Assembly (NCBI RefSeq): GCF_003610255.1
Contig: NZ_RAPS01000001.1
Coordinates: forward strand, 806,001 to 870,000
Reading direction: 5' to 3'
Length of the DNA stretch: 64,000 bases
DNA from: Streptomyces sp. TLI_171
Lineage (GTDB): Bacteria; Actinomycetota; Actinomycetes; Streptomycetales; Streptomycetaceae
The notes beneath the pieces were generated by a model that was not told the DNA's origin, did not search any database, and was given only the letters and a program-made list of their open reading frames with translations. The position numbers were made by a program, and so were the translations under genes. Shown piece by piece: positions 1 through 6,418 of this stretch (positions within the stretch are counted from its first letter, which is position 1; every line of letters begins with the position of its first letter).

Positions 1-243
1 CGCGACCCGGGTCACCTCGACGTTCAGCCGGGCCAGCCGCTCCGCCATGTCGTTGTACACGCCGGAGATCTCCCCCAGCACCCCCGGTGCGTCGGCCAGC
101 CGCAGCGTGAGATCCCCGTCCCGAACGGCGGTCAGCCCGGCCAGCAGCCGGCGCAGCGCCGCACCGTCGGGCACCCGGTCCGTCCCCGCGTCCTGGTGCG
201 CGGTGGGCGGGTGCGGGCGGCCGGGTTCCGGTGTGCTCTCCAC
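1..243 (-). CDS. HAMP-domain sensor histidine kinase (N-terminal part, runs off left edge)
   Basis: Only the first 81 codons are inside the window; the frame is open to base 1. After a Pro/Asp-rich start the translation gives a segment (LTAVRDGDLTLRLADA, then GEISGVYNDMAERL) that matches the HAMP-like signalling segment found in Streptomyces multi-HAMP or nitrate-sensor-like histidine kinases. A GTG start at 243 is preceded by a purine-rich GAGGCGG. The next genes in the same direction are an anti-sigma ATPase and a STAS protein, so a role in stress signalling is plausible. The catalytic domain is not visible, so a methyl-accepting or phosphatase protein is also possible. Confidence 0.55.
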   Translation of the reverse strand, partial: MESTPEPGRPHPPTAHQDAGTDRVPDGAALRRLLAGLTAVRDGDLTLRLADAPGVLGEISGVYNDMAERLARLNVEVTRVA

Positions 244-327
244 GTGACCACCGCCTCGGCTCCGGGAACGCGGTACGGCCCCCCGTGTGCGAGGCCGCTC
301 CCTTCCTCCACTGTGGCACTCCCGGGC

Positions 328-771
328 TCAGGACTCCGCCGGAGGCCGGACCAGCTCCAGCCACACGGTCTTCCCGCCCCCGTCGGTCGGCTCGCAGCCC
401 CACGCGGTGGCCAGCCGGTCCACCACCCGCAGGCCGTGCCCGCCCGGCCCCGGCGGCACGTGCCGGGGCCGCAGCACCGGCGGCCGGTCGTCGGCGTCCC
501 GGACGGCGACCCGCACCAGCGGTCCGTGCCTGGTCAGTACCAGCGCGTAGGGTCCGGCGGCGTGCTGGCAGGCATTGGTGACGAGTTCACTGGTCATCAG
601 CAGGACGTCCTCGACGGCAGCCCGGGTGCCGGCGTCCGGAGCGGGAAGCCAGCCCCAGGCCTGCAGGGCGAGCCGGGTGAAGTCGCGGCTGCGGGCCACC
701 GCCCCGGGGGCGGCGGTCAGCGGCAGGCTGCGCCGGTCCCTGCCGGCCCGCAACGGGTGCACGCCCATCAC
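328..771 (-). CDS. ATP-binding anti-sigma factor (RsbW/SpoIIAB-like HATPase_c)
   Basis: 147 residues, the usual length for single-domain regulatory GHKL ATPases. The N-box is visible as SELVTNACQHA (Glu62, Asn66), and the G2 box as GGHGLRVVDRL near residues 110-120. Such proteins phosphorylate a STAS antagonist and sequester a SigB/F-type sigma factor in the partner-switch system. Its ATG overlaps the stop of the upstream STAS gene as ATGA (771-768), so the two are translationally coupled. A SigB/F-type sigma gene lies just upstream in the same direction, making that factor the likely target; this pairing is inferred. Confidence 0.8.
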   Translation of the reverse strand: MMGVHPLRAGRDRRSLPLTAAPGAVARSRDFTRLALQAWGWLPAPDAGTRAAVEDVLLMTSELVTNACQHAAGPYALVLTRHGPLVRVAVRDADDRPPVLRPRHVPPGPGGHGLRVVDRLATAWGCEPTDGGGKTVWLELVRPPAES

Positions 772-1262
772 GGGCCCCCCGCCGATCCGTCCGGCTTCCC
801 CGCACCTTCTCCGGGCTCATCGCTTTCTCCGGGCTCATCGCCGGAGTCGGCGGCCGACGCTCCGCCCAGGGGGGCGGCGACCGCTCCGTCCCGCCCGTCC
901 GGCGGGGCGGCGAGTGCTTCGTCGACGCTGGGGCGGACCACCAGCACCTCGTTCGCGCCGGTGATCTCCAGCATCCGGGCGACCACCGCTCCGGGGGCGG
1001 CCAGCAGCAGCGGGACGCCGGCCCGGTCGGCCGCCGCGTGGGCGCGCAGCAGGAGGTTGAGGCCGGTGGAGTCGCAGAACTCCAACCCGCCGCAGTCCAC
1101 CACCAGCCGCCCCGGCGGGGAGGCGACGGCCTGTTCGAGGGCGTCGCGCAGCGGTCCGACACTGTCGTGGTCGAGTTCTCCCTCGGGTCGCACCACCAGC
1201 GCGCCGGGCGGGCGGCGCAGCGCGACGGTGAGCGGGGACACCGCTGCGGGTTCTGCGTTCAC
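768..1262 (-). CDS. STAS-domain anti-sigma-factor antagonist (RsbV/SpoIIAA-like)
   Basis: 164 residues from the GTG at 1262, chosen because a perfect AAGGAGGT precedes it; the longer frame to 1346 has no comparable ribosome site. The STAS fold runs from about residue 10 to 120, and the conserved phosphorylation loop reads FCDSTGLNLLL with Ser65/Thr66 as the expected kinase target. The last 40 residues are Glu/Gly/Ser/Pro rich and look disordered. It is coupled by ATGA to the downstream HATPase gene. A SigB-type promoter (GATT-N15-GGGTAC) sits about 60 bases upstream, which would give positive feedback on the partner switch. Confidence 0.85.
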   Translation of the reverse strand: MNAEPAAVSPLTVALRRPPGALVVRPEGELDHDSVGPLRDALEQAVASPPGRLVVDCGGLEFCDSTGLNLLLRAHAAADRAGVPLLLAAPGAVVARMLEITGANEVLVVRPSVDEALAAPPDGRDGAVAAPLGGASAADSGDEPGESDEPGEGAGKPDGSAGGP

Positions 1263-1323
1263 GGTCCGGCCACCTCCTTCGGCGTCGGGTCCTACCACCC
1301 TGCGGGGCCCATCGGTTCCGCGG

Positions 1324-1348
1324 GTACCCGACCGCCGAGGCCCCAATC
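1324..1348 (-). promoter_or_regulatory. SigB-type promoter of the STAS/anti-sigma operon
   Basis: On the minus strand GATT (1348-1345), 15 bases, then GGGTAC (1329-1324). This is an exact fit to the GNNT-N14-16-GGGTAY consensus known for Streptomyces SigB. The GTG start lies about 60 bases downstream. Confidence 0.6.
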
Positions 1349-1416
1349 AGCCCGCGCGCCGCGCCGCCGCGGACCCGGGTCCGCGCCGGCCCCCGGCGAA
1401 CCGCCCCGGATCCGCA

Positions 1417-2367
1417 TCACTCCTCGCCCTCCGCCGGGTGCCCCTCGATCTGCTCGCGCAGGCCGTCCAGCGTGGCGGCGAGGATCCGTGAGACGTGCAT
1501 CTGGGAGACGCCGATCTCGGTGGCGATCTCGCTCTGGGTCAGGCCGCCCCAGAACCGCAGCAGCAGCACGGTGCGTTCCCGTTCCGGCAGCCGGCTGAGG
1601 AACGGCTTGGCCGCGACCCGGAGTTCGGCGAGTTCGAGGCCCGGGTCGCAGTCGCCGAGCCGGTTGATCAGGGCGCTGCCCGCGTCGTCGGAGTCGTCGT
1701 CGCGCAGCGAGTCCAGCGAGTCGCAGCGGCACAGGCGTCCGGCGTCGAGTCCCTCCGCCGCCTCGGCCTCGCTGACGTGGAGTTCCGCGGCGAGTTCGGC
1801 GGTGTCCGGCAGCCGGCCGAGGTCCTGCTCCAGCCGGTCGGAGGCGCGGGCCGCGGCCAGGTAGTGCTCCTGCACGCTGCGCGGCACCCGCAGCGGCCAC
1901 GAGGTGTCGCGGAAGAACCGCTTGATCTCGCCGGAGATGGTGGGAATGGCGTAGGTGACGAACTCGACGCCACGCTCCGGGTCGAAGCCGTCGACGGCCT
2001 TGATCAGGCCGATCGTGCCGACCTGAAGGATGTCGTCGAGCTCCTCCGGGCGGTGCCGGAACCGGGCGGCGACGAACCGTACCAGCGGCATGTTCAGCTC
2101 GATGACGGTGCCGCGGACGTAGCTGAACCGCGGGTCCTCCGGAGCGATCTGCGCCAGCCGGCGGAACAGGGCGTCGCTCAGCTCGCGCGCCTCGAACTTG
2201 CCCATGGCGCGCATCTCGCGCCGGGTCGGACGGTACATCGGATCGACGGCGTCATCGGGCCCGGACGGCGAAGCGGTAGCGGGGGTGGCCGTGGCGTGCG
2301 GGGCCGCAGCGCGCGTGGCCGTGGCGTGCGGGGCCGCGGCGGGCACGCCGCGCGAAGGGGATTTCAC
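1417..2367 (-). CDS. SigB/SigF-family RNA polymerase sigma factor
   Basis: 316 residues. Region 2 is clear at about residues 90-165 (ILQVGTIGLIKAVDGFDPER, then FVTYAIPTISGEIKRFFRD), region 3 carries a degenerate HTH (LPDTAELAAELHVSE), and region 4 (LPERERTVLLLRFWGGLTQS, then EIGVSQMHVSRIL) ends near residue 305. This is the layout of SigB/F/G stress and sporulation sigma factors. The first 43 residues are an Ala/His/Thr/Pro tail made by a tandem DNA repeat. The GTG at 2367 has only a weak GGGA; an internal ATG at 2238 (Met-Tyr-Arg-Pro) is an alternative. It lies upstream of the STAS and HATPase genes that probably control it. It is the best local candidate to read the recurrent GTTT-N15-GGGCAG promoters. 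Confidence 0.88.
   Translation of the reverse strand: MKSPSRGVPAAAPHATATRAAAPHATATPATASPSGPDDAVDPMYRPTRREMRAMGKFEARELSDALFRRLAQIAPEDPRFSYVRGTVIELNMPLVRFVAARFRHRPEELDDILQVGTIGLIKAVDGFDPERGVEFVTYAIPTISGEIKRFFRDTSWPLRVPRSVQEHYLAAARASDRLEQDLGRLPDTAELAAELHVSEAEAAEGLDAGRLCRCDSLDSLRDDDSDDAGSALINRLGDCDPGLELAELRVAAKPFLSRLPERERTVLLLRFWGGLTQSEIATEIGVSQMHVSRILAATLDGLREQIEGHPAEGEE
2285..2337. repeat. Two 23-bp direct repeats inside the sigma gene
   Basis: A 23-base unit starting GTGGCCGTGGCG occurs at 2285-2307 and again at 2315-2337 (30-base period). It encodes the repeated Ala-Pro-His-Ala-Thr-Ala-Thr motif of the N-terminal tail and is a likely slippage or expansion site. Confidence 0.75.
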
Positions 2368-2634
2368 AGGGAGTCATCTCCCGGGGAACGGTGGGACCTG
2401 CCCTCACGTCCCGGCGGCGACGCGCCGCGGGCCGGAGGCCTTGACCTCCGGGGGCGACGGGCCGCTGGGGACGGCGACGGGGCGGGCGAGAACCGTGGTA
2501 CCCGGCTTCTTCAGGCGACGGCTCCCGGCACGCGGCTCGCATGCCGTGAATGGCGACCGTGCGGGTCGGCCGCGCCGGGCGGTGCGCGCTCGACGTGGCG
2601 CAATAGTCCTACCCGTTCAGCCGCACCCGAACCC
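2368..2634. other. Intergenic region between divergent sigma gene and 2728 gene
   Basis: No coding sequence is supported here. It contains a short inverted repeat (GGAGG-CCTTGA-CCTCC around 2433-2448) and, on the minus strand, a GGGTAC at 2503-2498 facing the sigma gene but without a good -35 at the expected distance. Nothing else is recognised. Confidence 0.4.
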
Positions 2635-2659
2635 GATTCGTCCGATTCGGTCCGGGTAT
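2635..2659 (+). promoter_or_regulatory. SigB-type promoter for the 2728 gene
   Basis: GATT (2635-2638), 15 bases, GGGTAT (2654-2659). It has the same -35 and spacing as the promoter before the STAS operon. The ATG is 69 bases downstream. Confidence 0.55.
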
Positions 2660-2727
2660 GCGATCCGGCGTGACCCGCCCGGCCACCGGATCCGTCAGGT
2701 TCCGCTGCCCCATGAGAGGAGAACGCC

Positions 2728-3051
2728 ATGCCCGCAGGTTCGAGCCCCAAGCGGGAGCGCCAGTACGAGCACATCAAGGAGAGCCAGCTGGACCGCGGCG
2801 CCAGCGAGAAGCGCGCCGAGGAGATCGCCGCCCGCACCGTCAACAAGGAACGCGCCCGGCACGGCGAGAGCCGCACCGCCAGCCGCAGCTCGGTCGAGGA
2901 CGTGTCCTCCGGCCACCGGGGCGGCAAGCGCTCCCACAGCGGCGCCCAGGGACCGACCTACGACCAGCTGTACAACGAGGCCCGGCAGCGCAACATCAAG
3001 GGCCGCTCGAAGATGAACAAGCATCAGCTCGAGAACGCGCTCGGGCGGTGA
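2728..3051 (+). CDS. Small basic Rho-N/plasmid-stabilisation-like stress protein
   Basis: 107 residues, highly charged (many Lys, Arg, Glu), no membrane segment. The N-terminal part (KRERQYEHIKESQLDRGASE and EEIAARTVNKERARHGES) and the C-terminal part (YDQLYNEARQRNIKGRSKMN) match the actinobacterial family annotated as plasmid stabilisation protein; the tail resembles a Rho-termination-factor N-terminal helix bundle. The ATG is preceded by GAGAGGAGAA. It sits behind a SigB-type promoter and is probably a general-stress protein; the molecular function is unknown. Confidence 0.8.
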   Translation: MPAGSSPKRERQYEHIKESQLDRGASEKRAEEIAARTVNKERARHGESRTASRSSVEDVSSGHRGGKRSHSGAQGPTYDQLYNEARQRNIKGRSKMNKHQLENALGR

Positions 3052-3056
3052 ACGCG

Positions 3057-3242
3057 ATGACCATCCCGATGCCTCTCGACCCGGACGTCCGACCGCCCGA
3101 CCCGCCCGACGCCCCGCCCCGCCCCACCGACCCGCCGGGCCCGCCCGGCCCCGGCCCGGAACCCCCCGACCGCCACGGCCCGCCCCACCACCCCGAACCC
3201 CACCCGGAGCCCGAACCCGAAACCGACCCTTCGCGCCGCTAG
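3057..3242 (+). CDS. Small proline-rich hypothetical protein
   Basis: 61 residues, about 40% proline with Asp, Glu, His and Arg, beginning Met-Thr-Ile-Pro-Met-Pro. It starts five bases after the stop of the 2728 gene and would be co-transcribed. There is no clear ribosome site beyond the end of the preceding gene. Low complexity makes this a weak call; it could be an untranslated tail that happens to be open. Confidence 0.35.
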   Translation: MTIPMPLDPDVRPPDPPDAPPRPTDPPGPPGPGPEPPDRHGPPHHPEPHPEPEPETDPSRR

Positions 3243-3363
3243 GCCGCGAGCTGGCGCACCAACGCCCCGGCAGCGCCCATCCGTCCAGGGAACCGGGTGC
3301 TCCCGGGGCGAGCCGGCCGCCGCCGAGCAGCCGTTCAGCGCCGGCCCGACTGCTGCGCGGTGG

Positions 3364-3666
3364 GTGGTGACGGTCGTCCAAGAGGAGCCGTACGGTCCCG
3401 TCGGCCCGCTGCGCGAGGGCGATGCCCGACGGGACCCGGCCTGGTGCGGCGGGCTGATCGAGGTCGCCGATCCGACCGGCTTCCTGGGGCCGGGGCTGTT
3501 CCTCCCGGCCGAGCGCGTGACGGACGTGACGATCGATCAGTCGCGGTTCGTCCGTCCGCCGCGAACCGCGGAGACCGCGGACTCGACGACGTTGGTGAAC
3601 CCAGCTGCCCGTGAGGCGTCAGAACCGGGTCCGGCTGCCCCGGGTGCCGTTACCCCGGTCGAGTGA
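3364..3666 (+). CDS. Hypothetical protein, possibly a PRC-barrel-like remnant
   Basis: 100 residues from a GTG at 3364 with no convincing ribosome site. The middle (GGLIEVADPTGFLGPGLFLP, then AERVTDVT) faintly resembles a PRC-barrel beta segment; the rest is not recognised. It stands alone between the small proline-rich ORF and the TPP operon promoter. It may be a decayed gene or a chance open frame. Confidence 0.3.
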   Translation: MVTVVQEEPYGPVGPLREGDARRDPAWCGGLIEVADPTGFLGPGLFLPAERVTDVTIDQSRFVRPPRTAETADSTTLVNPAAREASEPGPAAPGAVTPVE

Positions 3667-3704
3667 CGAGCGGGTGGCCCGTCCCCGGGGGGCCGGGCTG
3701 GTGC

Positions 3705-3729
3705 GTTTCTGTTGGGGTTGAGCGGTCAC
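3705..3729 (+). promoter_or_regulatory. SigB-like promoter of the TPP-enzyme operon
   Basis: GTTT (3705-3708, followed by C), 15 bases, GGTCAC (3724-3729) followed by ACG. It differs from the window consensus GTTTC-N17-CAGACG by one base. The start codon is 44 bases downstream. Confidence 0.45.
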
Positions 3730-3772
3730 ACGCCTCACTGTGCTGTCTTCGCGTGCGAAGGAGGGACGTGCC

Positions 3773-5572
3773 GTGAGCGGGACTGTGGCCGACCAGGTAC
3801 TGGGGCGCCTGCGGGAGTGGGGTGTCGAGCAGGTCTTCGGGTATCCCGGGGACGGGATCAACGGGCTGTTGGCGGCGTGGGGGCGGGCCGACAACCGGCC
3901 CGCGTTCGTGCAGGCCAGGCACGAGGAGATGGCGGCCTTCGAGGCGGTGGGGTACGCCAAGTTCTCGGGGCGGGTGGGGGTGTGCGCGGCGACCTCGGGA
4001 CCGGGTGCGATCCACCTGCTGAACGGGCTGTACGACGCCAAGTTGGACCACGTTCCGGTGGTGGCGATCGTCGGGCAGACCGACCGCAGCGCGATGGGCG
4101 GCTCGTACCAGCAGGAGGTGGACCTGCTGAGCCTGTACAAGGACGTCGCCTCGGCGTACTGCCAGATGGTGACGGTCCCTCAGCAGTTGCCGAACGTCAT
4201 CGACCGGGCGATGCGGACCGCCGCCCTGTACCGGACCGTCACCGCGGTGATCATCCCCGCGGACGTGCAGGAGCTCGCCGAGCAGGCGCCCGGACACGCC
4301 TTCAAGATGGTCCCGTCCAGTCTGGGCCTGCCGCACTCGCACGCCGTCCCGGCGGAGGACGAACTCGATCGGGCCGCCGAGGTGTTGAACGCCGGCGGGA
4401 AGGTCGCGATGCTGGTCGGCCAGGGCGCCAGGGGCGCCCGCCGGCAGGTGGAGCAGGTCGCCGACCTGCTGGGCGCGGGGGTGGCGAAGGCGCTGCTCGG
4501 CAAGGACGTGCTGCCCGACACCCTGCCGTACGTGACGGGGTCGATCGGGCTGCTGGGCACCCGCCCGTCGTACGAGCTGATGCGGGACTGCGACACCCTG
4601 CTGACCGTCGGGTCGAGCTTCCCGTACACGCAGTTCCTGCCGGAGTTCGACCAGGCGCGGGCGGTGCAGATCGACGCGGACCCGTTCATGGTGGGGCTGC
4701 GCTACCCGTACGAGGTGAACCTCGTCGGGGACGCGGCGGACACCCTGGACCGGCTGATCCCGCGGCTGCGGCGCACCGAGGACCGGGGCTGGCGGCGGCA
4801 GGTCGAGACGAACACCGAGCGCTGGTGGCGGGTGATGGAGGAGCGGGCGAAGGTGCCGGCCGATCCGATCAACCCGGAGTACCTGGTGCACGCGCTGGAC
4901 GCGCTGCTGCCCGACGACGCCATCGTGACGGCGGACTCGGGGTCGGCGGCGAACTGGTACGCGCGGCACCTGCGGATGCGCGGCACCATGCGCGGTTCGC
5001 TGTCGGGGACGCTGGCCACCATGGGGCCGGGCGTGCCGTACGCGATCGGGGCGAAGTTCGCCTGCCCGGACCGCCCGGTGGTGGCCCTGGTCGGGGACGG
5101 GGCGATGCAGATGAACGGACTGGCCGAGCTGGTGACGGTGGCCAGGTACCGGGAGGAGTGGGCGGACCAGCGGCTGGTGGTCTGCGTGCTGAACAACCAC
5201 GACCTGAACCAGGTCACCTGGGAGATGCGGGCGATGCAGGGCGCGCCGCAGTTCCTGCCCTCGCAGCAGCTGCCGGACGTCCGGTACGCGGACTTCGCCG
5301 AGTCGGTGGGCCTGCGCGGCCTGCGGGTGGAGGAGCCGGCGAAGGTGCGGGCGGCGTGGGAGTGGGCGCTGAGCACCGACCGGCCGTGCGTGCTGGACGT
5401 GCGCACCGACCCGGCGGTGCCGCCGATCCCGCCGCACGCGGAGTGGTCGCAGATCAAGGACGCGGCGGAGTCGGTGCTGCGCGGCGACAGCGACCGGGCG
5501 GCGGTGGTGAAGCGCGGGCTGCGGGCCAAACTCGCCGAGTTGCTGCCGCACCGGCACGGAGGGTCGTCGTGA
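3773..5572 (+). CDS. Thiamine-pyrophosphate-dependent enzyme (pyruvate oxidase/acetolactate synthase-like)
   Basis: 599 residues, the standard three-domain TPP enzyme length. The N-terminal PYR domain carries the catalytic Glu (RHEEMAAF, Glu51) and SGPGAIHLLNGLYDAK; the C-terminal PP domain carries the TPP/Mg motif GDGAMQMNG (441-449) ending in NN (474-475). Members of this branch are annotated as thiamine pyrophosphate-requiring proteins and are closest to PoxB-type pyruvate oxidases; the substrate cannot be read from sequence. The GTG at 3773 is chosen because AAGGAGG lies eight bases before it; the upstream ATG at 3740 lacks this. The next gene overlaps by GTGA and the one after by ATGA, forming an operon with the GMC dehydrogenase genes. 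Confidence 0.88.
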   Translation: MSGTVADQVLGRLREWGVEQVFGYPGDGINGLLAAWGRADNRPAFVQARHEEMAAFEAVGYAKFSGRVGVCAATSGPGAIHLLNGLYDAKLDHVPVVAIVGQTDRSAMGGSYQQEVDLLSLYKDVASAYCQMVTVPQQLPNVIDRAMRTAALYRTVTAVIIPADVQELAEQAPGHAFKMVPSSLGLPHSHAVPAEDELDRAAEVLNAGGKVAMLVGQGARGARRQVEQVADLLGAGVAKALLGKDVLPDTLPYVTGSIGLLGTRPSYELMRDCDTLLTVGSSFPYTQFLPEFDQARAVQIDADPFMVGLRYPYEVNLVGDAADTLDRLIPRLRRTEDRGWRRQVETNTERWWRVMEERAKVPADPINPEYLVHALDALLPDDAIVTADSGSAANWYARHLRMRGTMRGSLSGTLATMGPGVPYAIGAKFACPDRPVVALVGDGAMQMNGLAELVTVARYREEWADQRLVVCVLNNHDLNQVTWEMRAMQGAPQFLPSQQLPDVRYADFAESVGLRGLRVEEPAKVRAAWEWALSTDRPCVLDVRTDPAVPPIPPHAEWSQIKDAAESVLRGDSDRAAVVKRGLRAKLAELLPHRHGGSS

Positions 5573-6000
5573 CCGGGGCCGCCGTGCTGGAGGCGCTGCG
5601 CACCGGCCGGTTCCAGCGCTCGCTGGCGCTCGCCACGGCGGGCGGCTCGCTGGTGACCGCCGCCAAGATCTACCTGGAGCACGACCGGGCCGGGTTCGGG
5701 AACCGGGTGATGTGGTGGCCGGTGCTGCTCGGCCCGGTCGCCGCGGCGGCCGGCGTCGCGGGCGCGGTGGACGAGCGGGCGGCCCGCACGGTCCTTCCGC
5801 TGGTGTCGGCGGCGGTCGCCGCCAACGGTGCGCAGGGGTTCTGGCTGCACCTGCGCGGTGTGCTGCAGAAGCCCGGCGGCCGGCGGATGGCCCGGTTCAA
5901 CCTGGAGACCGGACCGCCGCTGTTCGCCCCGCTGTTGATGGCCATGGCCGGCGGAATGGGCCTGCTGGCGGCCGTGCTGCGCCGCGAGGGCAGCCGATGA
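5569..6000 (+). CDS. Small membrane protein in the TPP/GMC operon
   Basis: 143 residues with about four hydrophobic stretches (around residues 18-30, 45-65, 75-92 and 118-135), so probably an inner-membrane protein. Its GTG overlaps the TPP-enzyme stop (GTGA) and its stop overlaps the next start (ATGA), so it is tightly coupled to both. It may anchor or accept electrons for the dehydrogenase encoded next; this is inferred from position only. No domain is recognised. Confidence 0.75.
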   Translation: MTGAAVLEALRTGRFQRSLALATAGGSLVTAAKIYLEHDRAGFGNRVMWWPVLLGPVAAAAGVAGAVDERAARTVLPLVSAAVAANGAQGFWLHLRGVLQKPGGRRMARFNLETGPPLFAPLLMAMAGGMGLLAAVLRREGSR

Positions 6001-6395
6001 CGCCGGACCGGGGCTCCGCCGCCGGGGCGCCCGGCGGGACCACCGGCGGGTCGACCGGCGGCCACGGAAAGCGGTTTCCCGGTTACCGTTCGCTGGACCG
6101 CCGCCCGCACTGGGACGCGGTGACGGCCGCCGTGGTGACAGCCCGGGTGGCGGGGCCGCGCCCGCCGCTGCGGCTGTTCACGCCCGCCGAGGAGGCCGCC
6201 GCCCGGGCGTTGCTGAACCGGCTGCTGGACGATCCGCCGGTGGACCTGCTGCCGATGATCGACGCCCGGTTGGCCGAGCGCGAGACCGACGGCTGGCACT
6301 ACGCTGACCTGCCGCCGGACGACCGGGCCTGGCCGCTGACGCTGCGCGCGCTGGACGAGGACGCCGGGGCCCTGCCCGGCCGTTCGCCGAGCTGA
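5997..6395 (+). CDS. Gluconate 2-dehydrogenase subunit 3-like, N-terminal part (frameshifted)
   Basis: 132 residues. After a Gly/Thr-rich start, KRFPGYRSLDRRPHWDAVT and RLFTPAEEAAARALLNRLL match the start of the family's subunit 3. The family's next segment (PFAELTVRQQDGLVEKVRR, then the RYACTAYYSHPEAWDEIGFG block) lies in another frame from base 6383 onward and continues into the next ORF. One missing base near 6378-6382 explains the break. The family is a small, usually exported subunit partnering a GMC flavoprotein. It is either a real frameshift or a sequencing error. Confidence 0.7.
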   Translation: MTPDRGSAAGAPGGTTGGSTGGHGKRFPGYRSLDRRPHWDAVTAAVVTARVAGPRPPLRLFTPAEEAAARALLNRLLDDPPVDLLPMIDARLAERETDGWHYADLPPDDRAWPLTLRALDEDAGALPGRSPS

Positions 6396-6418
6396 CGGTC
6401 CGCCAGCAGGACGGCCTG

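Noticed and set aside
2498..2503. GGGTAC on the minus strand upstream of the sigma gene
   Set aside because: No GNNT lies at 14-16 bases upstream, so autoregulation by a SigB-type promoter could not be supported.
3712..6000. Long overlapping open frames on both strands (for example 3650-5557 minus, 6299-8632 minus, 32182-33630 plus)
   Set aside because: They are products of high GC and lack stop codons by chance. Their translations are Arg/Gly/Pro-rich, have no domain and conflict with genes that show clear motifs.
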